Shown here: positions 37,276-46,799 of the stretch, in pieces
Layout: every line of letters begins with the position of its first letter
Numbering within the stretch: the stretch's first letter is position 1
Assembly: GCF_001570585.1 (NCBI RefSeq)
Contig: NZ_BBXF01000001.1
Span: 675,691 to 739,690, forward strand
Direction: 5' to 3'
From: Herbidospora daliensis
GTDB taxonomy: Bacteria; Actinomycetota; Actinomycetes; Streptosporangiales; Streptosporangiaceae
Length of the DNA: 64,000 nucleotides
The notes under the pieces: generated by a model
Databases searched by the model: none
What the model was told of the DNA's origin: nothing
Seen by the model: only the letters and a program-made list of their open reading frames with translations
Program-made: the position numbers and the translations under genes

Positions 37276-38077
37276 CCTCGACCGAGGCGGAGGCCAGCAG
37301 GGCGAGCTTCTCCGCGGCCTCCCCGCCCGGCTCGGGATGGTAGATCACCAGCATCAGCCCGTCGGTCCCGCTGACGGCGAGCTTCTCGCGGTCGAGCCGG
37401 AGCTCGCCGACCTGGGGATGGTCGAAGGTGAGCGTGGCCCCGAGCCGCCCGGCGACGTCGTGCCGTCCCCACAACCGGCGGAAGTGCTCACTGGCGAGGG
37501 AGAGCTCCCCCACGAGCTCGATGAACCGCGGATCGTCGATGTCGCTGCCGACCGACTGCCGGAACCCGGCCAGCAGCACCGCCGTGGCGCGCTCCCAGTC
37601 GGGGAAGAGGGCCTGCTCGGCGGGGTCGAGGAAGACGTCCCTCAGCCGGTTGCCGCCCGCCTTCAACCTCGGCGAGATCGCCGTCGCCAGCGCGTTGGCC
37701 GTCAGCACGTCGAGATAGCGGCCCTCGACGAAGGCGGGGAACGGGAGTGCGGCGACCAGCCGTGCGGTGCTCGCCGGCACGACCTCTTTCCGTGACCGTC
37801 TCCGCGCGCGGCGGGGCTTCTCCTCGGCGAGCCCGAGGAGATAGGAGTCGTCGTCCAGCCGGAGGACCCGGGCGATCGCCTGGAGGACCTGGACGGAGGG
37901 GTGTCGGTCGCGGCCCTGCTCCAGGCGGAGGTAGTACTCGGCGCTGATCCCCGCGAGCATCGCGACCTCCTCGCGCCGCAGGCCCGGCACCCGGCGGGTG
38001 CCCAGAGACGGGATGCCGACCTGGTCGGGGGTGACCAGTTCGCGCCGGGCACGGAGGTACTCGCCCAGAAGGTTCAT
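37226..38077 (-). CDS. XRE regulator with MmyB-like ligand domain
   Basis: A ~283-aa regulator with the MmyB HTH (R-R-V-P-G-L-R-R-E-E-V-A-M-L-A-G-I-S-A-E-Y-Y) and the C-terminal PAS-like domain (L-W-G-R-H-D-V-A-G-R; F-D-H-P-Q-V-G-E-L). The ATG giving M-N-L-L-G-E-Y-L-R-A-R-R was chosen over a longer frame. It is divergent from an SDR reductase 104 bp away, its probable target, the usual arrangement for this family. Confidence 0.88.
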   Translation of the reverse strand: MNLLGEYLRARRELVTPDQVGIPSLGTRRVPGLRREEVAMLAGISAEYYLRLEQGRDRHPSVQVLQAIARVLRLDDDSYLLGLAEEKPRRARRRSRKEVVPASTARLVAALPFPAFVEGRYLDVLTANALATAISPRLKAGGNRLRDVFLDPAEQALFPDWERATAVLLAGFRQSVGSDIDDPRFIELVGELSLASEHFRRLWGRHDVAGRLGATLTFDHPQVGELRLDREKLAVSGTDGLMLVIYHPEPGGEAAEKLALLASASVEVRLSVPGCRTDGRGAE

Positions 38078-38181
38078 GCTTCTCACGGTATTCGGGGTCG
38101 GCCGGTGCCTGCCTGTCCCTGTCACTACCAGTGTCGGGAGGGACCTGGCCGGCCTTTCGGCAGGCCCGCAGCCTTGACGGC

Positions 38182-39147
38182 ATGACTCAGCAACGTGTTC
38201 TCGTCACCGGCGGGTCCGGCTTCGTCGCCGGGCACTGCATCCTCCACCTGCTCGACCAGGGATACGACGTCCGCACCACCGTGCGGTCGGCTTCCGGCGT
38301 GCTTCCCAGCGCCGACCTGACCGTCGTCACCGCCGACCTCCTCAGCGACGACGGGTGGGCCGACGCCGTCGACGGGGTCGACTTCGTGCTCCACGTGGCC
38401 TCACCGGTGCGCCTCGGACCGGTGGACGACGAAAACGACGTGATCGCCCCCGCTCTCGACGGGACCGTGCGGGTGCTCCGGGCGGCGAAGGAGGCCGGGG
38501 TCCGGCGGGTCGTGCTCACCTCCGCCTTCCACGCGGCCGGCTTCGGGCATCCGCCCACCGACCACACCTTCACCGAGGAGGACTGGTCCGTCGTGGACGG
38601 GCCGGGGATGGACGCCTACGGGCGGGCCAAGACGCTGGCCGAACGGGCGGCCTGGGACTTCGCGGCCGGGGGGCCGATGGAGCTGGTGACCCTGCTGCCG
38701 GTGGCGGTGATGGGGCCGATCCTGGGCGGGCAGATCACCGGGGCGAACCACATCCTCCGGGAGCTCCTGGAGGGGCGGGTTCCCGGGTCTCCCGGGATGT
38801 GGATTCCTGTCGTGGACGTACGGGACGTGGCCGGAGCCCACGTCGCGGCGATGACCGAAGGGGCGGCCGCGGGGCACCGGTTCCTGCTGTCGAGCGGCCC
38901 GGCCATGACGGTGCGGGAGATCGGGGGGCTTCTCCGTGACCATCTGGCGGAGTCGGCGCCTGAGGTGGCGGCGCGGATCGGGGCGTTGTTCTCTTCTGAG
39001 GACGGGGAGACGGAGCGGGCCAAGAGGGTGTCGAGCGAGAAGGCTCGGCGGGTTCTGGGATGGCGGCCACGAGCCTCGGAGGAGGCCGTCAGGGCGGGGG
39101 CGGACAGCATGATCGAAAGCGCGGCCAAGCGATCAGACGTTTCATGA
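38182..39147 (+). CDS. Extended SDR reductase (dihydroflavonol-reductase-like)
   Basis: A 321-aa NAD(P)-dependent epimerase/reductase: N-terminal V-T-G-G-S-G-F-V-A-G nucleotide site, H-V-A-S-P, T-S-A-F, and the active-site Y-G-R-A-K (YxxxK). Close to the family that reduces aldehydes/ketones such as dihydroflavonols or cinnamoyl-CoA; substrate unknown. It is paired with the divergent MmyB-type regulator. Confidence 0.87.
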   Translation: MTQQRVLVTGGSGFVAGHCILHLLDQGYDVRTTVRSASGVLPSADLTVVTADLLSDDGWADAVDGVDFVLHVASPVRLGPVDDENDVIAPALDGTVRVLRAAKEAGVRRVVLTSAFHAAGFGHPPTDHTFTEEDWSVVDGPGMDAYGRAKTLAERAAWDFAAGGPMELVTLLPVAVMGPILGGQITGANHILRELLEGRVPGSPGMWIPVVDVRDVAGAHVAAMTEGAAAGHRFLLSSGPAMTVREIGGLLRDHLAESAPEVAARIGALFSSEDGETERAKRVSSEKARRVLGWRPRASEEAVRAGADSMIESAAKRSDVS

Positions 39148-39193
39148 CCACACTGGCCAAACCGTCACATCCTCACTACCTGCGGCGAACCCA

Positions 39194-39216
39194 CTTTCTG
39201 TCAGTTTGACAAGAAG
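39194..39216. promoter_or_regulatory. Palindromic operator candidate upstream of the Nudix regulator
   Basis: Two 10-base arms (39194-39203 and 39207-39216) flank GTT and match in 8 of 10 positions; the inner TGTCA-GTT-TGACA is perfect. It ends 14 bases before the GTG of the Nudix gene, placing it over the promoter/start. NrtR-type Nudix regulators bind comparable palindromes, so autoregulation is likely. Confidence 0.5.
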
Positions 39217-39230
39217 CTACGGTGGGCCGG

Positions 39231-39929
39231 GTGAGCGATTGGGAGGCACCCCGCGTTCTGCTGGCGGTGGATCTGGTGATCCTGACCGTCCGCGGCTCTA
39301 CGCTGCAGGTCCTGCTCGTGGAGCGCGGGGTCGAGCCGTTCGAGGGCGCGCTCGCCCTGCCCGGCGGATTCCTCCGGGACCTCGACGAAGACATCCCGGC
39401 GGCCGCCCGGCGGGAACTCGAAGAAGAGGCCGGGCTCGCCGACGAGCCGCACCTCGAACCCCTCGGCGTCTACGGCGAACCGGGACGCGACCCGCGGGGG
39501 CGGGTGATCTCGGTGGCGCATCTGGCGATCGCGCCGCGGCTGCCGGAGCCGGTCGCGGGCACCGACGCGGCCGAGGCGTGGTGGAAGCCGGTGGACGACG
39601 TGTTGTCCGGCCGGCTGGAACTGGCCTTCGACCATCGGCGCATCGTCGCCGACGGCGTCGAGCGGGCCAGGGCGAAACTGGAGCATTCGGCTCTCGCCAC
39701 CGCGTTCTGTGGCGAGACCTTCACCATCTCAGAGCTGCAACAGGTGTACGAGGCCGTCTGGGGCGTGCAACTCGACCCCAGGAACTTCTACCGCAAGGTT
39801 CAGCGCGCCCAGGGGTTCATCGTTCCCGCCGGGCCGTCGCTGCGCCCGGGGAACGGCCGCCCGGCCCGGCTCTTCAGAGCGGGCCCCGTCCACACCCTGA
39901 ATCCCCCCATGGTCCGCTCCGCCCACTAA
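39231..39929 (+). CDS. Nudix-domain protein with winged-helix C-terminus (NrtR-like)
   Basis: A ~232-aa protein. The N-terminal Nudix domain carries P-G-G-F-L then E-x7-R-E-L-E-E-E-A-G-L, the Nudix box with one extra residue in its first spacer. The C-terminal part (about 140-230) has T-F-T-I-S-E-L-Q-Q-V-Y-E-A-V-W and N-F-Y-R-K-V, the winged-helix DNA-binding half of NrtR-type regulators, which sense ADP-ribose and control NAD genes. Alternative GTG at 39222. It ends ten bases before the nucleoside-phosphorylase-like gene, so it probably heads and controls that operon. Confidence 0.82.
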   Translation: MSDWEAPRVLLAVDLVILTVRGSTLQVLLVERGVEPFEGALALPGGFLRDLDEDIPAAARRELEEEAGLADEPHLEPLGVYGEPGRDPRGRVISVAHLAIAPRLPEPVAGTDAAEAWWKPVDDVLSGRLELAFDHRRIVADGVERARAKLEHSALATAFCGETFTISELQQVYEAVWGVQLDPRNFYRKVQRAQGFIVPAGPSLRPGNGRPARLFRAGPVHTLNPPMVRSAH

Positions 39930-39939
39930 GGAGACGCAC

Positions 39940-41085
39940 GTGACCAAGCCCTCCACGATCATCCTCACCGCCCTCGACCTGGAGTACGAGGCGGTCAAGG
40001 CACACCTCACCGGCGTCGAGACGCACCGCCACCGGGCCGGCACCCTCTTCGAGACCGGCCGCATCGGCGGCTGCCGGGTCGTCCTCGGCCTGGTCGGCAC
40101 CGGTAACCAGGCCGCCGCGGTCATCACCGAGCGGGCCATCACCGAGTTCGAGCCGTCGGCCGTGTTGTTCGTCGGCGTGGCGGGAGCGCTGTGGCCCCAC
40201 ATCGAACTCGGCGACGTCGTGGTCGCCAACCGGGCGTACGCCTACCACGGCCTGACCAGCGAGGACGACGGCGACAAGGCCCGCCCGCGAGCCTGGCAGA
40301 CCTCCCACTGGGCCGAGCAGATCGCCCATCACCTGGTTCGCGGCAACGCCTGGACCAAGTATCTGGCGCCCGGAGCAGAGATCCCGAAAGTCCACTTCGG
40401 GCCGATCGCGGCCGGTGAGGTCGTGCAGGACTCGGCCATCTCCGCGCACGCCAAATGGGTGCGGCAGACGTACAACGACGCCAAGGCCATCGAGATGGAG
40501 GCCGCCGGAGTGAGCGAGGCGGCGCATTTGAACGGGTCGCTGCCCGTCGTGGTCATCCGAGGCATCAGCGACCGGGCCGACGGCACCAAGGTCACCTCCG
40601 ACGGAGCGGGCTGGCAGCAGCGGGCCGTCACGAACGCGGCGGCGCTGGCCGCCGCGCTGACCGAGGAAATGTCCAAGGAGATCAAACCGAGGAACGACCC
40701 CAGAAAGGCGGCCGGCAAGCCCATGAACGAGCGCGTGACGAACATCGCCCGAGGCAACGCCCGAGTCGGCGTCATGGCCGGCGCCATTCACGGCGACGTG
40801 AACCTGAACCAGGCGCCCGAGGAGCGGGAGGACCCCGAGGTCCTGCTCGCGGAGTTGCGCCGCAGGCTCGGCGCGGCCAGGCGTGATGGGGTCGTCGACG
40901 AGGCCACCTACAGCCACGCCGGTCAGGAGATCGACACCGCGGCCGACTCTCTGGCAGAGGGAACGTCCGAGGGCAAGAGCACCGCGCTCATCGCGCTGAA
41001 GAAGGTGAACGGCCTGCTCATGGACGTGGCCGACCTCGCCGCACGGGTCGTGGCCATAATCGCGGCGATCAAGGGCTTAGGGTGA
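39940..41085 (+). CDS. Nucleoside-phosphorylase-like effector with C-terminal signalling motif
   Basis: A 381-aa protein. Residues 1-245 form a PNP/MTAN-type nucleoside phosphorylase or hydrolase domain: G-V-A-G-A-L (79-84), E-L-G-D-V-V-V-A (89-96), A-I-E-M-E-A-A-G (183-190) and G-I-S-D-R-A-D (208-214; Asp211 is the expected purine-binding acid). Residues 268-290 hold G-N-A-R-V-G-V-M-A-G-A-I-H-G-D-V, resembling amyloid/RHIM-like motifs linking effectors to sensors in actinobacterial conflict systems. A helical tail follows (296-381). Start: GTG with AAGGAGA six bases upstream. GTGA overlap with the next gene. The likely activity is nucleotide or NAD-precursor cleavage (inference). Confidence 0.8.
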   Translation: MTKPSTIILTALDLEYEAVKAHLTGVETHRHRAGTLFETGRIGGCRVVLGLVGTGNQAAAVITERAITEFEPSAVLFVGVAGALWPHIELGDVVVANRAYAYHGLTSEDDGDKARPRAWQTSHWAEQIAHHLVRGNAWTKYLAPGAEIPKVHFGPIAAGEVVQDSAISAHAKWVRQTYNDAKAIEMEAAGVSEAAHLNGSLPVVVIRGISDRADGTKVTSDGAGWQQRAVTNAAALAAALTEEMSKEIKPRNDPRKAAGKPMNERVTNIARGNARVGVMAGAIHGDVNLNQAPEEREDPEVLLAELRRRLGAARRDGVVDEATYSHAGQEIDTAADSLAEGTSEGKSTALIALKKVNGLLMDVADLAARVVAIIAAIKGLG

Positions 41086-43064
41086 ACGAGACCGTCAACC
41101 ATGTAGAGGACTCCATGGTCGGCGTTCTGGCCGACGTCGTTCACAACGTCTACCAGAACTTCTACGAGCAGGCGAAAGCCTTAACGGCTGCCGAGTCTTT
41201 CGATATCGGTCTGGGCTACCTGCACAGAGGGGTGCCCGACAAAGCCAGGGAGCACATCACCGACGCGGTGACCCGTGGCCATGTGAGCAGCCGATCCTAT
41301 CTCTATTTGCTGCTCGCCCTGCTGAGCGGCCGCACTCTTCAACAGGTGGAGAAGTCCGAGTTCGAGCTGCTGCGTTCCCTGCGGAGCAAGCTGGAAGACC
41401 AGGCCGGCGACTCGTGGTCACAGGCGATCCGTGCGATCAACGATCTTCTGGCCACGCTGGTGAAAGAGGACCTCGACCCGCAGGCTGTCAACGACCGGCT
41501 TAAGGAGGTCCATCCCGAAAGGCGAGAAGAGATCCTTCGCCATCTGGACATCTTCCTCAACGGCCCCATTCTCGATGGCCTATGGACACGGACGTCCGAC
41601 TCGGCGAACGAGAACCGCTTCGAGAACAACCGTCTCGAGAGGGCCTGGAAGTTCTTCCACCCCGAACCGGCCGGCGCGCGGGCGCGGCTGCCCATGCCGA
41701 GCCGAGTGACCTTTGGCGACCGGGCGCGCGCCTACGCGTACACGGGGGTCGGCACGTGGTGTCTGCTCTGGCTGGTCGTGGTCGCGTGGCAGAGCAACTG
41801 GTCGGCTGCGGTCGTCGGTCTCCTCCTCTTCGCGGGCGGAGCCCGCCTAGCCGTTCTCGACCTGTCCGAATGGCGTTCCGCGCAGCCGCGAAAAACGGTC
41901 GGATTCAGCCGCCTTCCCCGCGTGGCCGCCCCGGCAGGAGGTTTTGCGAACAAGGTCGATCGGAAGTTAGACCAACTCTTCGCGAAATACGCTCAGGAAG
42001 ACATCACCCGGGCCGTTTGGCTGGAGGAGACCCAAGACGCGCGCAGCGTCCTTCGAGATGAGATCGTCGAAATCTACAGAGACGAGAGAACCAGCGCGGA
42101 CGAGGTCGCGTGGCTCATCGAACACTTGGTGGCCGGCATCAGAGCGCGTTGGGAGAAAGGGACCCTGCGAGACTCCGGTGAGCCGCGCGCTGTCCCCTTC
42201 TCCAGGAAGGCCTTGGTGGCCTGCGGGGCCGTCGCCGTGCTCGTCGGCACCGCAATCATGACATGGAGCGCCATCCACATCCGGCCGGTCACCGGACTGC
42301 TCGACACCACGGTTCTCCTCGCCTGCGTGTGGGCCGCCGTCGGGCGATGGTCCTTCATCCGCGCGGAGCGACGAAGGGCCGAGGCAGAGACGGCAAAGTA
42401 CAAAGCCGTCATGGCCGATCGGTTGGCCGCTTACGAGAGGTGGAAGCAGCAGCTGGCCGACAGGCCAAACGACACCGAGATGGCCGAATGGCTCGACCAC
42501 GACCGCAAAGCGCTGCTGGCCGAAGCCATGACCCGCTGGAAGCTCACGGCGAGGGACATCGTCGCGCACACCTTCATCGAAAGGCCCTTGCGGCCATATG
42601 AAAGAGCCCGTCTGGCCGACGGCCCGTGGCGCTATTCGCGGTATCGCATCCAGGTGCTGCTGCTGACTAGTGACGGCGTCCGGCAGATCGGTATGAGCCT
42701 CGAATTTCTCAACGGTGAAATTCGCCCCGGAGTTCGGTTCAGCTACCAGTACGACAAGGTGGTGTCCGCGAAGGTGCAGCCGGTCTTCGGCCGAATGACC
42801 TTCGAGCTCACGCTGGTCAACGGCGACCCCATCAAGATCACCGTGGCCGATGAGGACGCGGACCTGCCCGAGGTCACCGAGCTGACGCTCGACGCGGCCG
42901 GCCTCGGCAACACCCTGCACCTCCTCGAGGGGATCGCGGCGGAGGGCAAACGGTGGATCGGCAACGAGCGGGCGCGGGAGCGGGAAAAGGTGAAGGAGCT
43001 CGCGGAGGCCGCAAGGGTGATCTTCGACGGGCCGTCCAGTGATCCGCCAATGTCCACTGTCTAG
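41082..43064 (+). CDS. Multi-pass membrane protein with helical-repeat N-terminus, partner of the phosphorylase
   Basis: A 660-aa protein of no named family. Residues 11-27 contain S-M-V-G-V-L-A-D-V-V-H, matching the partner's motif at V-G-V-x-A-x-x-(V/I)-H. Residues 30-165 are helical and TPR-like (Y-L-H-R-G-V-P-D-K-A-R-E-H-I). Membrane pairs lie at about 218-257 and 376-424, each followed by charged helices. Residues 505-620 look like a beta-rich PH-like domain (Y-R-I-Q-V-L-L-L-T-S-D-G; V-V-S-A-K-V). It overlaps the phosphorylase gene by GTGA, so the two are co-translated. A membrane-bound sensor or scaffold is likely (inference). Confidence 0.75.
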   Translation: MNETVNHVEDSMVGVLADVVHNVYQNFYEQAKALTAAESFDIGLGYLHRGVPDKAREHITDAVTRGHVSSRSYLYLLLALLSGRTLQQVEKSEFELLRSLRSKLEDQAGDSWSQAIRAINDLLATLVKEDLDPQAVNDRLKEVHPERREEILRHLDIFLNGPILDGLWTRTSDSANENRFENNRLERAWKFFHPEPAGARARLPMPSRVTFGDRARAYAYTGVGTWCLLWLVVVAWQSNWSAAVVGLLLFAGGARLAVLDLSEWRSAQPRKTVGFSRLPRVAAPAGGFANKVDRKLDQLFAKYAQEDITRAVWLEETQDARSVLRDEIVEIYRDERTSADEVAWLIEHLVAGIRARWEKGTLRDSGEPRAVPFSRKALVACGAVAVLVGTAIMTWSAIHIRPVTGLLDTTVLLACVWAAVGRWSFIRAERRRAEAETAKYKAVMADRLAAYERWKQQLADRPNDTEMAEWLDHDRKALLAEAMTRWKLTARDIVAHTFIERPLRPYERARLADGPWRYSRYRIQVLLLTSDGVRQIGMSLEFLNGEIRPGVRFSYQYDKVVSAKVQPVFGRMTFELTLVNGDPIKITVADEDADLPEVTELTLDAAGLGNTLHLLEGIAAEGKRWIGNERAREREKVKELAEAARVIFDGPSSDPPMSTV

Positions 43065-43074
43065 GGTCGAAACC

Positions 43075-43665
43075 ATGGATTACGTACGTTTGGGGCAGAC
43101 CGGTCTCAAGGTCAGCCGCATCTGTCTCGGCATGATGAGCTACGGCCAGCCCAGCGAAGCCGCCAGCTGGATCCTCCCCGAAGACCAGTCCGAACCCCTG
43201 GTCCGCCAAGCCGTAGAAGCCGGCGTCACCTTCTTCGACACCGCCGACGTCTACTCCGCCGGCGCCTCGGAAGTCGTCACCGGCAACCTGCTCAGGAAGT
43301 TCTTCGAGAGCAGAGACGACTACGTCCTCGCGACGAAGGTCTTCTTCCCCGTCCGCCAAGGCCAGAACGACAAGGGCCTGTCGCGCAAGCACATCATGGC
43401 CGCCATCGACGACTCCCTCACCCGCCTGGGCACCGACTTCGTCGACCTCTACCAGATCCACCGCTGGGACGACGAAACCCCCATCGAAGAGACGATGGAA
43501 GCCCTCCACGACGTCGTGAAGGCCGGCAAAGCGAGATACATCGGCGCGAGCTCGATGCGCGCCTGGCAGTTCGCCAAGGCCCAGCACGTCGCGGAGGTCA
43601 ACGGCTGGACCAAGTTCGTGTCGATGCAGAACCACTACAACAAGTACTTCACTTGTCGCGGGTAG
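43075..43665 (+). pseudogene. Aldo/keto reductase, 5' half, interrupted by the integrated element
   Basis: Residues 1-189 are a normal aldo/keto reductase N-terminus with the catalytic tetrad Asp55, Tyr60, Lys88 and His129 (D-T-A-D-V-Y; L-A-T-K-V; Y-Q-I-H-R). After Asn189 (in N-H-Y-N) the frame runs seven foreign residues into the element and stops. The missing part continues at 55799. Joining the halves at the 8-bp repeat gives an unbroken 324-aa protein of normal length. The gene starts ten bases after the membrane-protein gene, so it may have been the last gene of that operon. Confidence 0.93.
43634..43641. repeat. attL core (ACTACAAC)
   Basis: The eight bases ACTACAAC here and at 55791-55798 are the only identity at the two junctions, and they fall exactly where the split aldo/keto reductase resumes. 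A short core is expected of large serine integrases. Confidence 0.85.
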
Positions 43666-44088
43666 AAGACCATCACCGTGTAAAGCGACCCCGGATTCCT
43701 CGACGAGACGACGAAGGCCGGTTGAGCTGCCGAAATGCTCCCAGCCATACCGCCCGAGGCCAGATCCGCAAGCCTAAAAGATCTTCAAGCAAGCCCGATC
43801 AGCGACGAGTTTCTCTACAAGGTCAAGGCGGCCCGCCTTTCGGCAGGCCGCGTAGAGGCGTGTAGCCCGCTCCACCCACGCCCAGCAATGTCGACTGGAA
43901 TCAATGCCAGATAAGCATCAGAACGTTTTCATGGGTTTATCTGGGCGGTACTATTGACCAATCGCAAACGAAGATCGAAAAGATGAACGATAACGGTCGG
44001 GTCATAATTCATCCGACGTCGGACCCAAATTCATCACCTCGAACCGGATGACTCCACGAGGTGCTACCTCAACAGGTCGGATTAAGAT
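43642..44088. other. Left end of the element, mostly non-coding
   Basis: Between attL and the first clear gene I see only one short ORF (43735-43914). A/T content rises sharply from about 43900. In the excised circle this stretch would lie directly upstream of the integrase gene, so it may carry the integrase promoter and half of attP. Confidence 0.4.
43735..43914 (+). CDS. Possible 59-aa small ORF near attL
   Basis: An ATG-initiated 59-residue frame with a plausible soluble segment (S-L-K-D-L-Q-A-S-P-I-S-D-E-F-L-Y-K-V-K). It has no convincing ribosome-binding site and no recognised family. It could be a decayed gene end or a small excision factor, but nothing proves translation. Confidence 0.25.
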   Translation: MLPAIPPEARSASLKDLQASPISDEFLYKVKAARLSAGRVEACSPLHPRPAMSTGINAR

Positions 44089-44772
44089 TTGATCCCGCTT
44101 CAAACCATCATAAATATTTCAACTTTCACAGTAGGCGCCATAGCGGTCCTTATGCTGATTTTCGGCTTCGTTAGATATGTAACATCTAGCAGAGAGTCGT
44201 CTACTGTACAATCCGCCAAGAATGTCATCCTATATGCCATCACTGGCCTGGCAATCGCACTCTTGTTGAACGCGATCATGGTTTTTGTCTTAGGAGACCT
44301 AAGCTGGGATCTCCAAATCGATACACTATGGCTCCTGGTCGCAATCTTCATTATCGTTGCAGTGGTGGCAGCGTATTTCCTTGTGGCTTATGTGTTCCAA
44401 AAGCGTCTGGCCGCCGAAATCAAAAAAGAGCGCATAAGGTTGAGTTCAAACAATTTATCCCAACTAATAACCATCCTCGAAAATACGCCAAGCGACTTTT
44501 TCTTGGAAGTTCTCCGTGAGGCGCGCGACGGTGGAACGGAAATCAACTATCAGGCACTGGCCCAAAGACGCCATGACAGTAAGTTTGGTACCGACCGCCA
44601 TTTCGATAGAGGTTTCGACCTACTCGAAGTAAGCGATAGCGAGGATTCTGCTCCCGCCGTCAGGGCCATAGCTTCGGGGCTTGATGCCATCTTCCGAAAG
44701 TTGGGCCCCCCACCCGAAGGCAGCATCAAAGACGTTAAGCATCCCGTTCGGGGCGATGGCGGTCGCACATGA
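44089..44772 (+). CDS. Membrane protein with type IV secretion pilin-like N-terminus
   Basis: A 227-aa protein starting with TTG. Residues 1-70 show two hydrophobic helices separated by V-R-Y-V-T-S-S-R-E-S-S-T-V-Q-S-A-K-N-V, then A-I-T-G-L-A-I-A-L-L. This closely follows the helix-S/A-K-N-helix pattern of small VirB2/TrbC-like pilins (T4SS_pilin type) of Gram-positive bacteria. A third helix (about 82-104) leads to a cytoplasmic, charged tail (105-227). It overlaps the next gene by ATGA. Codon use is much less GC-biased than the chromosome, indicating recent acquisition. Transfer function or a membrane effector are both possible. Confidence 0.6.
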   Translation: MIPLQTIINISTFTVGAIAVLMLIFGFVRYVTSSRESSTVQSAKNVILYAITGLAIALLLNAIMVFVLGDLSWDLQIDTLWLLVAIFIIVAVVAAYFLVAYVFQKRLAAEIKKERIRLSSNNLSQLITILENTPSDFFLEVLREARDGGTEINYQALAQRRHDSKFGTDRHFDRGFDLLEVSDSEDSAPAVRAIASGLDAIFRKLGPPPEGSIKDVKHPVRGDGGRT

Positions 44773-45191
44773 CTAAGAATACTCCGAACAACTCGGATGC
44801 CAGTGGGCTTGAAATTGCGCTGCAATGGGCTGAGCTTCCGACCGATCACTTGCAAGTTGCTCTCGCCGCCCTAGAACCCCAGCTGCAGCGAGAGCACGAA
44901 ATTAGAAAGATTAAATTACAGCACGATCGCGAAAGCATCAAGGAGCGACGCAATCACCTTTTGTATATGACAGGACTCTATATGGCGTTTACCATTTCAG
45001 TTGGAGCCATCGCTGGAGCAACGGTCGCAGGGTTAGAGGGAAACCTTCCCCTCGCCCTCATTTTGTGCGGACCTACAATTCTATCCATCATTGGAATATT
45101 CGCCCTCAGGAAGAGTTCTGCCTCGCAGATCCGCGAAGCTTCCAAACAACAGAAAGAACTGCTAGCTTCGGCGCAATTAATGCAGCCTTGA
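44769..45191 (+). CDS. Small membrane protein with coiled coil
   Basis: A 140-aa protein. Residues 35-62 form a charged helix (Q-L-Q-R-E-H-E-I-R-K-I-K-L-Q-H-D-R-E), followed by two membrane helices (about 65-88 and 95-112) and a charged C-terminal helix. No family is recognised. Its ATG overlaps the stop of the pilin-like gene, so the two are co-expressed and probably act together at the membrane. Low-GC codon use as in its partner. Confidence 0.6.
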   Translation: MTKNTPNNSDASGLEIALQWAELPTDHLQVALAALEPQLQREHEIRKIKLQHDRESIKERRNHLLYMTGLYMAFTISVGAIAGATVAGLEGNLPLALILCGPTILSIIGIFALRKSSASQIREASKQQKELLASAQLMQP

Positions 45192-45313
45192 CTAGCTGTA
45201 CGTGTCGCCGAAGACGCCTTTCGGGGAGGCGATCAACTTAACCAAAAATCTCATAGTATTAGTGGTCACTAGGCGGCCGAGCCCCCGCGTGGGCATCGAA
45301 ATCATGATCGTGA

Positions 45314-46620
<1,307 letters not shown>

Positions 46621-46799
46621 TGGACCTCCGAAACAGACCGAGCAAGCGGGGGCTATCACTCGGCGCTCCTCGTCCGCACCCCGAGGAGCCATGCCGTTCC
46701 GGAGGAGTCATAGGAATTGGCTGCCGCGCGGCTTCCGTTCCTCAGTCGCTGGCGCTCCCTGCGGTACGGGTCCACTTGCCATCGGAATATCCCAGCCGA

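Noticed and set aside
38152-38166. 15-bp GCCTTTCGGCAGGCC also present at 43835-43849, considered as an older att site or repeat
   Set aside because: A 15-bp match in a 64-kb GC-rich window is expected by chance, it has no relation to the reductase breakpoint, and the ACTACAAC junction explains the element fully.
41082-43064. Possible transporter identity for the multi-pass membrane protein
   Set aside because: It has only two widely separated helix pairs with large soluble domains and no transport motif; a sensor or scaffold fits better.
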